Shown here: positions 28,601-43,500 of the stretch, piece after piece
Numbering within the stretch: the first letter of the stretch is position 1
Layout: each line of letters begins with the position of its first letter
NCBI RefSeq assembly: GCF_034190915.1
Contig: NW_026947485.1
Span: forward strand, 49,831,019-49,895,018
Direction: 5' to 3'
Origin: Cavia porcellus
Taxonomy: Eukaryota > Chordata > Mammalia > Rodentia > Caviidae
Length of the DNA stretch: 64,000 nt
Made by a program: the position numbers and the translations under genes
Notes under the pieces: model-generated
What the model was told of the DNA's origin: nothing
Seen by the model: only the letters and a program-made list of their open reading frames with translations
The model's database searches: none

Positions 28601-31460
28601 GAGAGTCAGCAGTCTCTCCATGATATTTAAAGTCATGGGACTGGATGAGATCACTAACAGAGTGAACACAGAAAAAATAGAAAAGAGTTTTGAAGAACTC
28701 TTGTCATTAAGATCTGGATAAAGTGGAGGGATCAGCAAACAAAAAACAGACAAGGAAAGAGCAAACAGAAGGGCCTGAAGAAATCTAGCAGGAGTCTGTT
28801 AAGGAGCAGAGAGGGGTCATTTGTATGCAGTACTGTTGAATACATAAGATAATTGAGACCTGACATTGGAAAATAAAATAATACACTACCCTGTCATTTA
28901 TTGGGAAAATCAAGTTGAAAAGCATCATAAAAACACATTTAAAAATTGTTTTTTGAGACAGGCTGTGTAGTCCAGACTGGTCTCCTGATCTTTCTGCCTC
29001 AATCTCTCAAGTATTGGGATTAATATTTTAATATTAGAGCATACAAAATAAATCCTTCAAATTTTAAATTGTCTTCACTTTAGAATGCTTCCACTGATTG
29101 AAGGTTGTCTATATTTGTGTTTGAACAAAGTGTTCTTTTAATGCACCTTCTGTAATGCCTTGTGTTTGAGTATTTACGCACATTTGTGAAGTACACTGAA
29201 AACAATGTCTGTCCAGAAATGATTAAATTTTTTCTAACTTCATATTTGTCTCACTTATACCTCATTAAGTAACACTTTTCACAAACTCCATTGTTTCTCT
29301 AAAGTGCTGAACTTCATTTTCTTAATAACAGCAACTCATTTCATCAGTTTATGGAATGGTAAATTCTCTAATAGCAGTAATAAGTTCAACGGACAGAAAA
29401 TTTGGGACCAAACACATAATTCAGCTCGCGAGAACAAAAGTGCACAGGGACACCACCTGCAAATGGCGCCTCAGTCAGTTGGTGCTGCAGAAAGATCAGA
29501 AAGATAATTCATCAAGACTCTGCTGCAGTTTACCACTTACCAAGTACTTGCTAATATTTACATATAACAAATAATGTGTTGAATTTATTGCAAACATAAA
29601 TTCATTTCCTCTTCATAATAACTCAATATACAGTCTTTTTATGGAAAAAATTGAGGTATAGTGAGATCAATGCAGTAAAACCGATACTACAGTAAAAGAA
29701 GGTTGACCCTGAGGCTCAGGCCAAAGTCTATATGATGCTTAAGCCATTGTCTTGAGCTTTCTGAAAACAATAACTATCACCTGAATTGGTCATGACCTTA
29801 TCTGTAAGAGTAAGAAGTATCCTGAGGAATCAAGGTCAAGGGAGAACTCTGCCATTCTCAGGTTTTGTTTTGTTTTATTTTTTAAAGCTGCTTGAGCTTT
29901 TATTGAAGGGAAAGAGTCAGTGAAAGGGAGAAAGCTGAAAATGCAAGGAAAAATAAACAGGTCGTGCAATATGCTTCTAAAAAAACTGTGAAGAGACTAG
30001 TATATGAACATTTGATTGACTATTATTGGAAGAAATAAAACTCCTTTGGATTATTTTAAAATGTTTATATCTTCTTGGTTTGCTGATTTTGCTATCAGTG
30101 TTTTTTTTTTTTTTTTTTTTTTTTAATTCTGATTCTTCTATTCTTTTAACAGATGCTCTTAAAATACCCTTAAGACTTTCCGTGGGTGCAATTCAATCAG
30201 GCAACGATGATTGTGATGACTCTGAATGTGAAAACACAATATGTGCTTTAAATATCCGCAAACAGACATCTTGGGACGATTTTTCAAAAGCAGTGAGTCA
30301 AGCACTGACAAATCATTTCCAAGCCATCTCTTCTGATGGATGGTGCAGTCTGGAAGACATGACATTTAATAACACCACTGATTCCAACATTGGCCTCGGT
30401 GCAAGCAGTGTGCGATCCATCACACTAGGTATCAGCCTTGCTACTGTGTATGAAAAGTTAAATTTGGGTGTTTATTTATGAGTGTGGCTTCATAACCTGA
30501 TGCTCAGTTCCTTGATTAAGCATATTCATAGCTCATTTGTGGCAGCTGCCAGTGCTGTAAACCTTAACTACTCACAATGTAACCATTACATAAATGTACT
30601 CTGTTAATAAAAAAAAAATGCCTTTATGCCTCCAATAATACTAGGAATTGAAGAAATGGAAACCTTTAATGAGGCTTTATGATTACACTTGCATTCTCAA
30701 AACATGCAGAAAACTAACCATATTGTAGCCACTCCCTAATGCACAAATTCTGAACTCAGCTTTTTTGAGCCATTGTTGGGGGTGCTACAGTGCGTTAGCG
30801 CCTAATCTCCAGGACAAGTTTGTTAATCTAGAGTTGCAGGAAATCTTGTAATGAAGAGAAAATCTAAGCTTCCACATGGGATGGCTCAGAGTGATAACTG
30901 GTTTTCTTCTTGGTAGACAGACTCCAAAGAACTTATATAAATAAGAGTTGCTTTCTGATGAGCATAGTAAGTGCTTTATAAATGTTAGATGTTAGTTACC
31001 TCCTAGTTTCTTCTGTCTTGGACTGAAGAACTAACGTTTGTGGGGAGCCTGTTTTGCAAGAACTGTGTAGGACCCCTTAAAAATTGTTTTTACAAAATTG
31101 CCTGATCATACAGTTAACTATGTAGTAGAGGACTTGCTTAAAGTCACACAACTAATAAAACAGGATTCAAATTATACTCTGTCTGATACTTTTCAATATT
31201 GGAAAAAAAATCAAGGGTAAGAGAAAGGCAGACTTCTATAGTCCTGTTAATGTACATAGCTTTTTCTAGCAGAAAGTGTGGTATTCTAGTTACTCATGTA
31301 TGCTGATCACTTGAAATTATCTTTTTTTCCCTCTAAAATAAAAAAACTTTGCTGGTAAGAAATGCATGGCCCAGAAGTAAAGGATTTGATGTCTCATTCA
31401 AAGTGTTTTGGGCTTGCTGTTGGAAGAATCATGAAATGGTTTTAGGATTTTGTTTTTTGG

Positions 31461-31507
<47 letters not shown>

Positions 31508-34500
31508 GCTTTATTTTTAAGTTTTGATCAGGTTTTTTCTTGGGAACTTACTCTATAAATATCTGGCTATATTTTTGCCCTCTAGATATTTCTCTTAATC
31601 CTTCCTCAGTAATACTTTTGATAGGTCTACAGATTGAACACCTTTCTTTCATCCTTAAACAATATTTTTCCCCCCTTAGGGAGTGCAGTTTTTGTGTGAC
31701 TCTTTGCATGTCCTGTATGTGTCTTTGGCAACGTAGTCTCTGGATTCCTTGGCAGTTTCACAGAGGACAGCATAGATTTGCTCTTATGAGAACGTCATGT
31801 CCAAGCTGTCCTTGACATTTCACTTCATTTCCTGAACTAGGAGATGTGCCGTGGCCAGCCAGTCAGAGCTGCACGCAGTCGCTGTGGGACTTTGTGAGGA
31901 AGAACAAGGCCCAGCATGTCACAGTGTTTTTGTCAGGTAATGGCGCTCAGGACTGGGGAGGTGTTCAGAGCGAGTTTGTTTCATATCTGGTCATGGTATG
32001 GCTTAAGTCTTTGTGTTTGGGTTCAGCATTTTCTAGCCATGCATCTGTGATCTGCAACAGTGAAATAATTGGATTTTTAAAAAATAAAACATGATCAAAG
32101 GCAAGAAAAATCAAAAATCATATTCCTGACACCCCTGGTAGTGTCTGCCCTGTCATTGACTGTTACTATTCTCATTGCTTCCCTATTAGAAATACCTTCG
32201 AGGCCAAATTGATGATGCTGCTAGGAGTCCCAGACGGTGTTGAGCGAGAAATGTCTTTTAGGTGTTACCATCAAGCACGGCATATGTTGACCTTGGTTGG
32301 TGGAGGGCTAGACCAGGGCTGGCGAACTTAGAGCACACTGCTTCAGCGGGCCGTTTGCATCACTGAGAGCTCTAAAAGGTTCCCCCTCACTGGTGTAGGC
32401 CAATAATGAGTAAGCACCTGCTGTTTCTGAGGTTCTGTTTATGTTTATAATAAATTCTAAGTGTGAAAGAATTCGATTCTCATAACCCAGTTGGGTATGT
32501 GTTTCTGTTAATTCCCATTTTATATATAATATTAAGACATGGACTTTTAAATTTTTTGTTGGTAATGTTTGTACTGCACAATTCTAGCATTCATGGGGAG
32601 TTGATGCATACACATAGCACATTTTAATTCTTTTTAGTTCTGCTTCTCCTTTCTTCCCTTTCTCTCTTCATCTCTTGGTTCCCTCACCTTTTGCAGAAGA
32701 TTTGTGTCCTCTGTTTCCTATTACCTATCTCATATTTTGAACTTTGGATTATTTAGAATTTGAGATTTTCCTATGAGAAAAACCAAGCAATATATAAACT
32801 ACTGTGTCCAATTTAATTCTCTTAACATTATGGTTTCAAAGTACATCCATTTTTCCACAAATGACTCAAATTTATCCTCCTTTATGGCAAAGTGTAGTAC
32901 TCTGTTGTGTATAAATACTGCCTTTTTTAATCCTTTCATCTGTTGATGTACACATAGGCTGCTTCCAAGATTTAGCTATTATGAGTTGTTTTGCTATAAA
33001 TGTGAGTATGCGTATCTCGTAATAAAATGTCTTTAACTGCCTTTGGGGAAAATACCTAGAAGGAAAATAGCTGGTTCAGAGGGAAATTCTATTTTTTTTT
33101 AAGTATCTCCACACTTATTTCCATAATGGTTGTACTAGTTTACATTCCCAACAACTATGTAGAAGTATAAGAATATATTCTAGATATTAGTGCTCTGCCT
33201 GAGGAATGGCTGGCAAAAAATTTCCCATTGTGTAGGTTTTCTCTTCATTTTTTTGTCTGCAGCCTCGCCCGCCTTCGTAGTTACTTGATTTCTTGCTGAT
33301 AGCCATTCTTACTATAGTACGATAGAATCTCAGTATAGTTTCCATTTGCATTTCTCTAACGGCCAGAGATATTGAATATTTTTTTTCATGTATTAGCCAA
33401 CTGTATGTCTTCTGAGTTATTCGTTTCAGTTTTTGGTTTTTGGTTGGGTCTTTTGTAGGTGTGATCTATTAAGCTCTTCATATGTTCTAGATCTTAGTGC
33501 TCCGCCTAAGGGATAGATTGCAAAAATTTTTCCTATTCTGTAGGTTCCCTCTTCACTGTTTTAGCTTTGTCCTTTGCTGTACAGCTTTTTGATTTGGTAC
33601 AATACCATTTGTTATTCTTGATGTTATTTCTTGTACAATTGGGGTTCTGTTCAGAATGTCCTAGTCTATGCTTCCAAGAGTTTTACCTCTTATTTTCCAG
33701 CATGTTGTTACTGTTTTAATGTTTGAATCTTGGATCTATTTTGAATTTACTTTGTATGTGATGAAAGATACGAGTCTAGGTTTAGTCTTCTGCATGTGGA
33801 TAGCCAGTTTTCCCACCACCGTTTGCTGAAGAGGCTGTCTTTCTTTCAGTATATCCTGTGTCCCCTTTGTCAAAGATCAAATGACTCAATGTGTCTGAGA
33901 TTTCTTCTGCATCTTCTGTTCTGTTCCATAGAAACACGTTTGGTTTTTATGCCAGTACCATGATATTTTTATAACTCTAACTGTAATACAACTTGAAATA
34001 TGGGATTGTGCTGCCTCTTGCTTTGCTCTTTTGCCTGGGGTTGCTTTTGCTGTTCTGGGTCTCTTCTAGATTCATATAAACATAGGATTGTTTTGTCTAT
34101 TTCTGTGATGAATACTGTTAGTATCTTAATTGGGATTGCATTAAATCTATATATTAGGTTTGAAAGTATGGCCAGTATTTGACAATATTGGTTCTTCCTA
34201 TCCAGTAACAGGAATGTTGTTCAATTTTTTGATGTCCTCTTTCCTATCTTTTTTCAGAGTACTATAGTTTTATCTACAAAATTCTTTCTTTCCTGTTAGA
34301 TTAATTCTTAAGTATTTAATTTTTCTTGAAGTTAATATGAATGGTATCATTTTCCTAATTTTTCCTCAGTGCATTCATTATTGTTGCACAAAAATGCTAT
34401 TCATTTTTGTGTGTTGACATTTGTATCCCACTAACTTGCTGAATTGATTAATCCTAGGAGACATTGGTGGACTTTTTTGAGTCTTCTCTGTGGAGGATCA

Positions 34501-37500
34501 TTTTATCTATAAATGCTGTATAATTTGACATTTTTTTTCTCTGAGTTTTTTTTTAATCTCTTTCTTTTGCCTTAATGCTCTTGCTAAAGTTTCAAGCACA
34601 ATATTGAATAACTTTGTCTTTTTCCTAATTTTAGAGAATAAGCTTTCAGGTTTTCGTCATGTAATATGATACTGATAGTGGGTGATAAATGATCTTTATC
34701 AGATTGAAATAAGATCTTTCTGTACCTGTTTTCATCCAGATTTTTATCATAAACAGACGTTGGCTTTTATCTAAGGCGTTTTCTGCATTTATTGAGATTA
34801 TCATCTGATTTTTGTCTTTTGTTTATGTGATATATTCGTTGATGTTCATATGTTGAACAATCCTTACAGCCCTGTGATAAAGTCTGTTTTGTCATGATGT
34901 ATGATCTTTTTAATGATTTGTTGCATCATGTTTCCCAAAATCTTGGATTCCTAAGATCCATCATGTTTCCTAGGATCTTGGATCCTAAGAGGATTTTTGC
35001 AGCTGTGTTTATTAAACAGACTGGTTTGTATGTTGTTTTTAAGTTGAGTCTTTGTCTGGTTTTGGAATCAAGGCAATGCTAGCTTTGAGGAAAGAATTTG
35101 GTAGTACTTGTCCCCTTTCAATTTCATTTTAAAGAGTTTGAGGAATATTATTAAGATGGTCCGTGAAGTAATACATTAGGGAATTCCTTGGCACTGGGCT
35201 TTTTTTGTTAGGAGATTCTCTTATTACTGCCTGTTTCATTGCCTATTATTCGATTTTATTCAGGGTTTTTATATCTTTGTGTAATTTTAGGAATTTATAT
35301 GTATTTAGGAATCTATCCATTTATTCTGCAGTCTTCAATTTATTATAATGTAGGTTTTAAAGTAGTTACTAACAATCTTCTGAATTTTGGTCACATCCAT
35401 CATGAATTTATCTTTGTTTATAATTGCATTGATATAGGTCTTTTTTTTTTCTTGTTTGAGGAAAAAGTGGTTAAAGGTTTATCTATTTTATTTATTCTTT
35501 TGAAGAACCAGCTCTTTTATTCATTAATTTTTTGTTTGTTTTTTTAAGTCTCAATTTCGTCAGGTTTTGCTGTTATCTTTTTAATTTCCTTCCTTGTTTG
35601 GGTTTTAGATTTGAATTTGTCTTGTTTTTCTAGGACCTTAGATTTACTGTTACGTTACTTACACTCACTCTGTTTTTCTAATGTAGGCATTCAAAGCTAT
35701 AAGCTTTCTTCTTAGAAATGCTTTTATTGAGTCCCATAAGTTCTGGATATTGTACTGGCATCGATTTTCTTACCTAATGTGCTGCTAGTGAATGATCTAG
35801 CAATATTCAATTTCTCAGCCCTCGACTGAGAATGTTACCGATATTATCACTTGTTTCCCATGCTTGGGAATGTACTTTTTAAAAATTCTGTGTCAACTGT
35901 TGTATTTTAGTGTTTAAACTGTACTTACTGCAATTGAAAAGGAGAGTTCCTCCTAGAAAATTTATGCACACACAGTATATTGGGAGTGGTGGAAGTTGGG
36001 TCAGAAAAGGGGACCTATTTCTATACATTAATACTGGCCAAGGCTAAACTTTCTGAAGACTGAGATTACCTAGGATAACTTTTGCTTAGAAACAGTAAAA
36101 CGATGAAGCCAGCAATTGGCAGGTACAGCTACCAGCAGGCTGGGATCCGGAGGCTCTTCCTGTGATTGCTAGGAGGTAGGTGGGCTTCCTGCTGCCAAGA
36201 AGGAAACCTGGGCACTCTCTAGGGAGCCTGGTTATTTACCAGACAGTACAGTGTGCAGATATTTTCACAGTGCAAAGGCACACTGGTGCTTCTTTGTCTT
36301 ATGTCAGCTCTACCTACATAAATCCATAAACATACTGTTTCCTTGATGATAGGTTCTGTTACGTTTTGAGCCAATTTTCCTTCTGCATATTTGTTTTTTT
36401 TACAGGCCCCCTGGAAGGATGCCTCAGCAGTGTGACTTACGCTTCTATGATCCCTCTTCAGATGCTGCAGAACTACCTCAGGCTGGTAGGTTAGCACTGC
36501 CCAGTGGAGGCCTTCACTTCCTCTCCCTGCTCCTAGTGCTCATTGTGGCCCATTTGTGTATGGATAGGAATGCCAGCCCCATCTACCCTTAGCACATGCT
36601 CTCACACCATTGTTCTCCACAGCAGCCCTCTCCCTGGCAGGCTGCCCGTCACTCAGTCTGGTTCTGTCACTGCCGTCCAAGTGTCCATTGCTTGAACCCA
36701 AAGACTGTGCAACTTTTAAAGTGTCATAATTTGAGCAGGAGGGAGTTGTCTTTCTTTAATAAGGACTTGACACCAAATGAATGACTGTCAGTGTGAAAAG
36801 GAATGGCCAAACATCCTGAGATACCTTACTATAAGCTTTTATAATATAAAGTTGAATAAATGTGCTAGCATTGGGCAGAATTTTTATTTAGCTCTTAGCA
36901 GAAACCAACTAACTGTAGCTTAAAAGTCTATTTTTTCAAGCATCTAATCTCTAGAAGGTATAAGCTCTAGGGAGGGGAAAGGCAAGATGAATTCCCCAGG
37001 GTCTCAGCACCTTCTCCTTGTTCCTCAGTTCACCATGGTGTTTGTGTGACTTGGTCATAAGTGGTTATCACTACCAAGTTCACTTCCTACCCTGAAGGAA
37101 GAGGACTGGATGGTGGCCCTTTCCTACATTCCTCCTCATACTCCATGGCACAGAATTAAGAATCATGTCCATGTCCACCTGGCCTTCTGTGGGACAGCCA
37201 CATGCCCTCCTAAAACTAGAAAGTCTATTACTCAATGAAAGAAGGAAACTTAGGTAATCAAGCTAGCAAATTTTAGATATAAAATAGATAAATATAATAC
37301 TTTTACTTTCATTAAATAGTACATGAAAAGTAATATGCCAAGTGCTTTTATGTGCCTTACTGTATTCTTTAAAATCTCCCTGAGATAATTTCACCTATTT
37401 TAATGAGGATATTAGAGAGAGGTAAGAAAATATGCTCAAAGCCACCTAGTAAGTGATGAAGCTGAGATACTGTGTCCTTTGTGTAAGATATCTAAAACTA

Positions 37501-40500
37501 ATATTAATGGTATGAAATAATAAGTAATCAATAATTTTGCTTGCTGCTTGTTTAGAAAGCCTTTACAAAAATAAGCAGGACTATGATCCTTTACAAAAGT
37601 TGTTTCCACAAGCTATGAATTGATGTCTTTGTTTTCACCCTGATGAAAGGAAATATTCAGAATCTTCCTTGATCCAGCTAGGCTCAAAGCTGGGACTGAC
37701 ATTGTACATGCTGTCCTGTCCTGGTAATACATAAGCATTCAAAAGCTTCACAGTGTGAGCGACATGGTGTCTTCTAAATCTGAAACTTTCATTTTTTTTT
37801 TTCCTTTGCTTTTTGCTACTCTTTCCTCAAAGTCCAAATATATACAGGACAGAAGGAGCTCTCTCTCTCTCATTCCTTTGCTTCAGTGAAGTTGAAGGGT
37901 ATGACCCCGTGAATTTCAGGAATGTGAGCCTTTCTAGAACACTTACTTCTCTCTCTTCTTCCCTCCCTGCATCTCTGTAACTGGGAAAGAGTCTGGCCTA
38001 AGGCTTTCTTTCATCTGTTTAGGTGATGAAATTTTCAAAAAGCAAAAATTATGACCAATTTAAAAATATCAATTGGCTTTAATTTGTAGTACTTCATTCT
38101 GTTAAATATAGTGCACCATTGGGCTGGACAGAAAAGTTTGGATTTATAAGCAGAGAAGCAGACAGAAAATGAAGAACAAAAATGAACTGGCTATTTTGTA
38201 GTTAATGTTCCTTGTGTGTCAAGCACAGGGAGACAGAATAGAGGAAAAATAACTGATTCTTTAAAATCAGGTTACTTTTTAATAAGTATTAAAGCAGAGG
38301 GAACTTTATTATACTGATTGAAACTAGCCTATTTAGGAAACTTGGCTGTTAGTTTTCTTGATCTCTTAGAAGCTCAAATAACAACTCATTTTCAGTTTGA
38401 AGATGTGAGGCTTTAGCATGGATGGCTCCATTACATTTTTTCAGTTTAGTTTGTTAAGGCTCAGGGCAAGAACCTGATCCAAAGCAATGACCTTTTATAA
38501 TTTTATTTAGCAAAAAGAATAGAAAGTCCATGCAACTGAATTAAAACCACACATTATCAGATAATAACTAGCAAATCTGTAGATTAAAACATATGCTACT
38601 CCCATTGTACGTAGCATATTCATAGCGCACATACACATGTGCTTCCTGGTTCATAAGACTTAGGTAAACACCAGTGATTAACAAACCAGACTGAATCAAT
38701 TCTGATTTTAGTTCTTTTCTCAGTTTAGGGGTTGTACATGAAGGTTTTTGGTAATCTGTTAACTCTTGGATGGGCATAATGAAAATGTATTTCTCATTTT
38801 AACAACTGTTTGAAAATTTAAAGTGATTAAGACAATAATAGATTATAAATGCTATGAACGTTTCTTCTTTCATTCAAGATTTTTAGCTCCTTAACAGGAG
38901 CTCACAGTGCTTTACCCTAAGATCTCAGCAAGTAAGTGGTCAGACCTACAGAGCTGCACCTATGCTGCCAGCCATAGTTCTGCATACCATCTTATTCTAT
39001 TAAGAATTACAGTACCCAGTTTTTATTATATATGCAGATGTATTACATGAAATGCATGTATGAAAACCCTTAAGCAGAAAATCACATGGATTGAGGGGGA
39101 TTTTTGTTTGTTTCTATTATGTTCTTTTTTTTTTTTTTGTCTTTTTCATTTTCATCGGTACTCAGGATCGAACTCACGACCGCCTGCTTGCAAGGCAGGT
39201 GCTTATGCCGCTGAGCTAAATCCCCAGCCCCCTCTATTATGTTCTTAAATAATATTATTTTTAAAATATTTCATTTAATTGTTAGAGTTACACAGGTAAA
39301 TTGTACATCTCTGTCCTTGAGTTTGTAAGGGAAATACTTAACCAAGTTTTGAATCAGCAAAACACTTTATTCAATGTACTACATTAACTGGACTTTTTTT
39401 CCCACTAACTTAACTAACATACTTCTCTTAGCTAGTATACAATTTTATTATTTTTTGGGTTTTTTTAGTATACAGTTTTATTAGCTTATTTGCAAACTTA
39501 TATTTCAATACTTCAGTGACTACGTATACCCATTATATTAGAAAATTACTTGATCTGAGTCCTACTTTAAAATGAAGGACTTGAATCTTTTAAGACATGA
39601 CTCTTGAGATGCTTCTACCTGTTGGCTATCCACTGAAAAATGTGCTGATACTAATCCTCAAGATTCAGTACTAGGAAAGACTCTCTTCCTCATAGCCCCC
39701 AAATAAAATTTCAACTTTTCCATAGAAATAACAATGTAAGTGATGGATATATTTCAAAGACAGCTCTCAAAACTCCATCAGCCCCTTTAGCAGGTGGCCT
39801 TTTTTACGGGCTGAGGTCCTAATGGAAGGGTGAGTTGGTTCCCTTCAATGAGGAAGAAATACTCACCATGCTGGTATTACCTCTGACATGAGTAGACCCT
39901 TTGGCTTCCATGGCAATTATGGGAGAAGATTTTGGAAAATCGATCAACAGTCAGCCCAGGAAGTACCTGCAGCAGGAAGAGTCTATGAGTGCTCAAGGAA
40001 GTTATGTCTAAGATACCAAAGAGTTTTATTGTTTCAGGAAAGTAGCTGTCTATTCTTTCTTTGCCAGCAAATGAAAGTCTATTGAAATTAGTAACCAATC
40101 TGAAAACAGTTTTTATAGTTTCAGTAAGCTCACTAACAATGTGCATGTAGATAGTTGGAAACATTGATAGGTGGATAGTCTCTGTGTGTATGTTAATTTC
40201 TCTTACATTCTCATTGCTATGCCTATTCTATAGGGACTTCAGCAAATCTTTAAAACTCTCTAACATTAAGGATGCCTTTTTAATTCCAAATGCTAGATGT
40301 ATAGACTTTCAGAACATCCCAAGGAATATATTCTGTTACTAGGTCTTTTCTCATTTCAGGTTTTATCTTTTTTTAAAATTTTCTTACTACCTTACTAATT
40401 GATGTCTAGTTGTGATCATTACCATTTAAAATCCAAACAAAAAATTAACTACTGGAAGTAAGAGAGTGCTGCTCTTTAGAGCTATGGATAGTTTGGGGGA

Positions 40501-43500
40501 ACTTTATATAAATAAATCAATAGTAATTGTAACTCATGATTTTAATGTTACAGATAAATGACTTCTTTAGAAATGGGTGAAACTTCTGTTAAGCATGTGG
40601 CTTTAAGTGGTAGCTATCCCAATTTTATTGGCTCAGAAAAGCACTGTATTTTTCATTCATTTTTAAGGTTAGCATTTCAGCACAAGATGGCCTAACACTG
40701 TCTGTGGACAGTAAAATCTTTTCCCCTAACTATGTATGACATGGCAAATGAAAGTTAAGATTTTTACTTTAAAAAGCTGCAAATCTGAAAATACAGCTGT
40801 CATACTGACAGAAGTGGAGACCACAGGCCCTCTAGTAAATGCTGCTCTGCAGAAAAACACTGGAGGAAAAACAAAAGGATGAATGGATGGTCCATTGTCA
40901 AGGTCACTTGTTTCTAGAATCTCTGCCTCACAAAGCACTAGTTGACATGTGATGTGCTTCCTGAATAGGCCGTGAGGACACAGGAATAGAAAGGATTGGT
41001 ACCAATTGTGATAATGAGGTCAGTGTCCCTTTATGAATAAGCAGAAATGTCACACTATAAAGGAGATAATTCTGGTGACTGCGAGTCAGGCTATGACTTT
41101 AGAAATTGAAGTTTTTTGATTTTTCAAAGGACAGGCCTCTCTCCTTTCGGCATTACTAAAGTATTTCCAGCCCAACACCTCAGTCTGCCTGTCTTTAGAG
41201 CCCTCTGCTGGAAGCCTGGAGGTATGCCCAGTCTCTTGATACTTGAAGAAATGTAGTGTAACTCTAAAACAAATAGATTTTCTTGACAGAGCTTTTAATA
41301 TTTACATCAATCTCAACAGTAAAAGTAATTTGCTCTTAGTAATTAAAACTTGTGCACATTTTTAAGTGGTAGCTAACACAATTATATATCTTTTAATGAG
41401 ATAAAACAAAAAAACCATTAACTAAAAAATTGTGATATCCCAAATGAGAAGAGACCGTAGTGAAATGTGTGTGTTACAATATATAAATGATCTAAAAATC
41501 TGTAGTTTTCCCTATACTTACTTACATAGCTTCTTTATTTATATTCTACCGTATACCACAAAACATATTAGACTATGTAAACTCTAAGGGCTTATTGCTA
41601 GTGAATGGCCTTTTTGATGAAATTTTAAAGTGAAGGCTTCCTGTTGTTCCTAAACTAACTACCATCTGAGAACAAATAGGGGGTTGAAATAGCAGACAGC
41701 TTATCTATAAAGTTAGGTCTCTTGCTGTTATATGATTTCAGAATAAATCTTCAGGAAGTGTGGACAGTTTGACAGGATGGCTATAATGAATAGAGCACTC
41801 TTGTGTTCAGAAGTGAAGTAAGATTAAATTGCAGTGCAAGTTGAAAAGCTCAGGGGTAGAATATTCAGTAAACCTTGAAAATCTGCATCCTGTTTCACTA
41901 GTGTGAGACAGTTCATTCCTTGTGAGACAATTTCTCCCCAGTAATTCATAGCAATTTGGGATTAATTTGGACTGCTTGAGAGATCTGGTTTAAAATTGTG
42001 CCTGATTACCAGTATGGTGCCTATAATTCCCCACTAAAGTACTTTTAAAAAGTGACAAAACCTCAGAGTGAGAAAGAAAACCAGAACCAAGGTTGTCCTC
42101 TGGCAAGAATGTGGAAAATGTTTCTTTTACCTTTAACAGCACTGGAGTATTAGGTCCAAAATTAGATAGGAAAAAGGCAAGATTGATTCAAGAAATGATT
42201 TTATAGTGGTTAGAAAACTGGAGCATTGGTCTCTGCTTGTGCAGCACCATGAGCTACCCGTCTATTCCCTGACAATACAAATATTTCCACGTTCACTTAT
42301 AAATCATGGCTCCCAGAAATACCCAAGCAAGTTGGTAGGATTGAGGAGACTGCTGAGTCCTGAGAGGTGTAAGTGTTATCCACAAACCCTCTTGATGGGG
42401 ACAGAGACGGGAGCAGCCTGGTCTGCAGTTTACCTTCATAAGTTTGTCTGCCACTTTGGACAGCAGCAGTTCATGCCACTGCAGCCGTTGCTAGGTCTTG
42501 GAGTTTAACTGGCAACCATAGACATCACCCTGCCATCCACCTAGTGGTCTAAGTAGGAGATTTAGCCACAAAAATAGCAGGTAGCAAATGAAACCAATAG
42601 TGGTCTGCACGTCCTGCTTTATCACAGAATTCTTCCTATGGTTGCACAGTATATAAATAATAACAGACAGGATTATACTCGTTGAAGAATAGTGAAGAAC
42701 AATTGTCATTCTGAGAACCTGAAAAGAAAACACCCTAAAAATTATCTGCTAGTATCTTAGTCCATTTGTACAACAAAACACCGTGGATTGGCAGCTAATA
42801 AACAATTGTTTCTCACAGTTCTGGAGGCTGGGATGCTCGAGATCAGGGCACCAGCAGAATTGGTGTTCAGAAAGAACCCATTTCCTGGTGCAGAGTGGCT
42901 CCTTGTTATGTCCTTACGTGGTGGAAAGGATGATGGGTCTCTCTCAGGCCTCTTTCCAAAGGTCCCTCTTTCTGTACTGTCACCTTAGAAACCTAGGATG
43001 TCAACACGTAACTCAGGAGTGGGGACAGACATTCAGACCAGCAACTAGAAAAATTGGGCAAATATTTGGAAAATTATGCTGATTCCCTGTAGAATGTGGG
43101 AAGATAAGACTGAAAACAGGGCAAGAAAGCCGTAGTAGTCCACTAAATTGAAAAGGAACAGTGCTGGCAGAGAGGTAAAGGCAACTGAAAACGCAGTGGC
43201 ATAAAGTTGTCCTCAAAATGAGACAGAAATGAGAGAGTAGATATTCTGCTCAATGTTTTTCTTCTCTCGGGCTGTGTAGATGAAGACAGAGTTATGATGA
43301 TGAGATGACAGCCCCACTATGGGTGGGTGAGAGAGAGAGAGGATACAAATATTTTAGATGTTCCATAGAAATAAAACCATAAAATGAGACATTATTAAAA
43401 ACATAACTAAAGAAATTTTTCTCACCCAGCAAAGTCCTGCCAATCCATTTAGGATTGGGCAGTTGTGATTGGACAAATTCAGGCAGTGTTTTTAATGACA

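Larger units (their letters stand above)
22363..30152 (+). other. CTTNBP2: CTTNBP2 intron between exons (c) and (d), 7.8 kb
   Basis: Contains an old L1 3' end (about 24.09-24.30 kb), a reverse MaLR LTR (24.5-24.87 kb), the piggyBac relic (25.5-27.2 kb), a C-rich tract (27.6-27.7 kb) and a B1 fragment (28.9 kb). Stretches at 23.2-23.7 and 27.85-28.8 kb read like an ancient interspersed repeat (fixed phrases about growth of direct repeats AATTGAAGGAGATAAAGG at 27.92-27.97 kb), family not named. 22.4-23.2 and 29.1-30.1 kb: nothing recognised. Confidence 0.8.
30429..31840 (+). other. CTTNBP2: CTTNBP2 intron between exons (d) and (e)
   Basis: 1.4 kb. Holds a MIR-like fragment around 31.08-31.19 kb and a (GT)n microsatellite at 31463-31504. 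Otherwise no recognised feature. Confidence 0.85.

Noticed and set aside
30026..30481. 151-codon frame as a single exon
   Set aside because: Only 30153-30428 matches the protein and has AG/GT borders; the frame outside is T-tract and intron.
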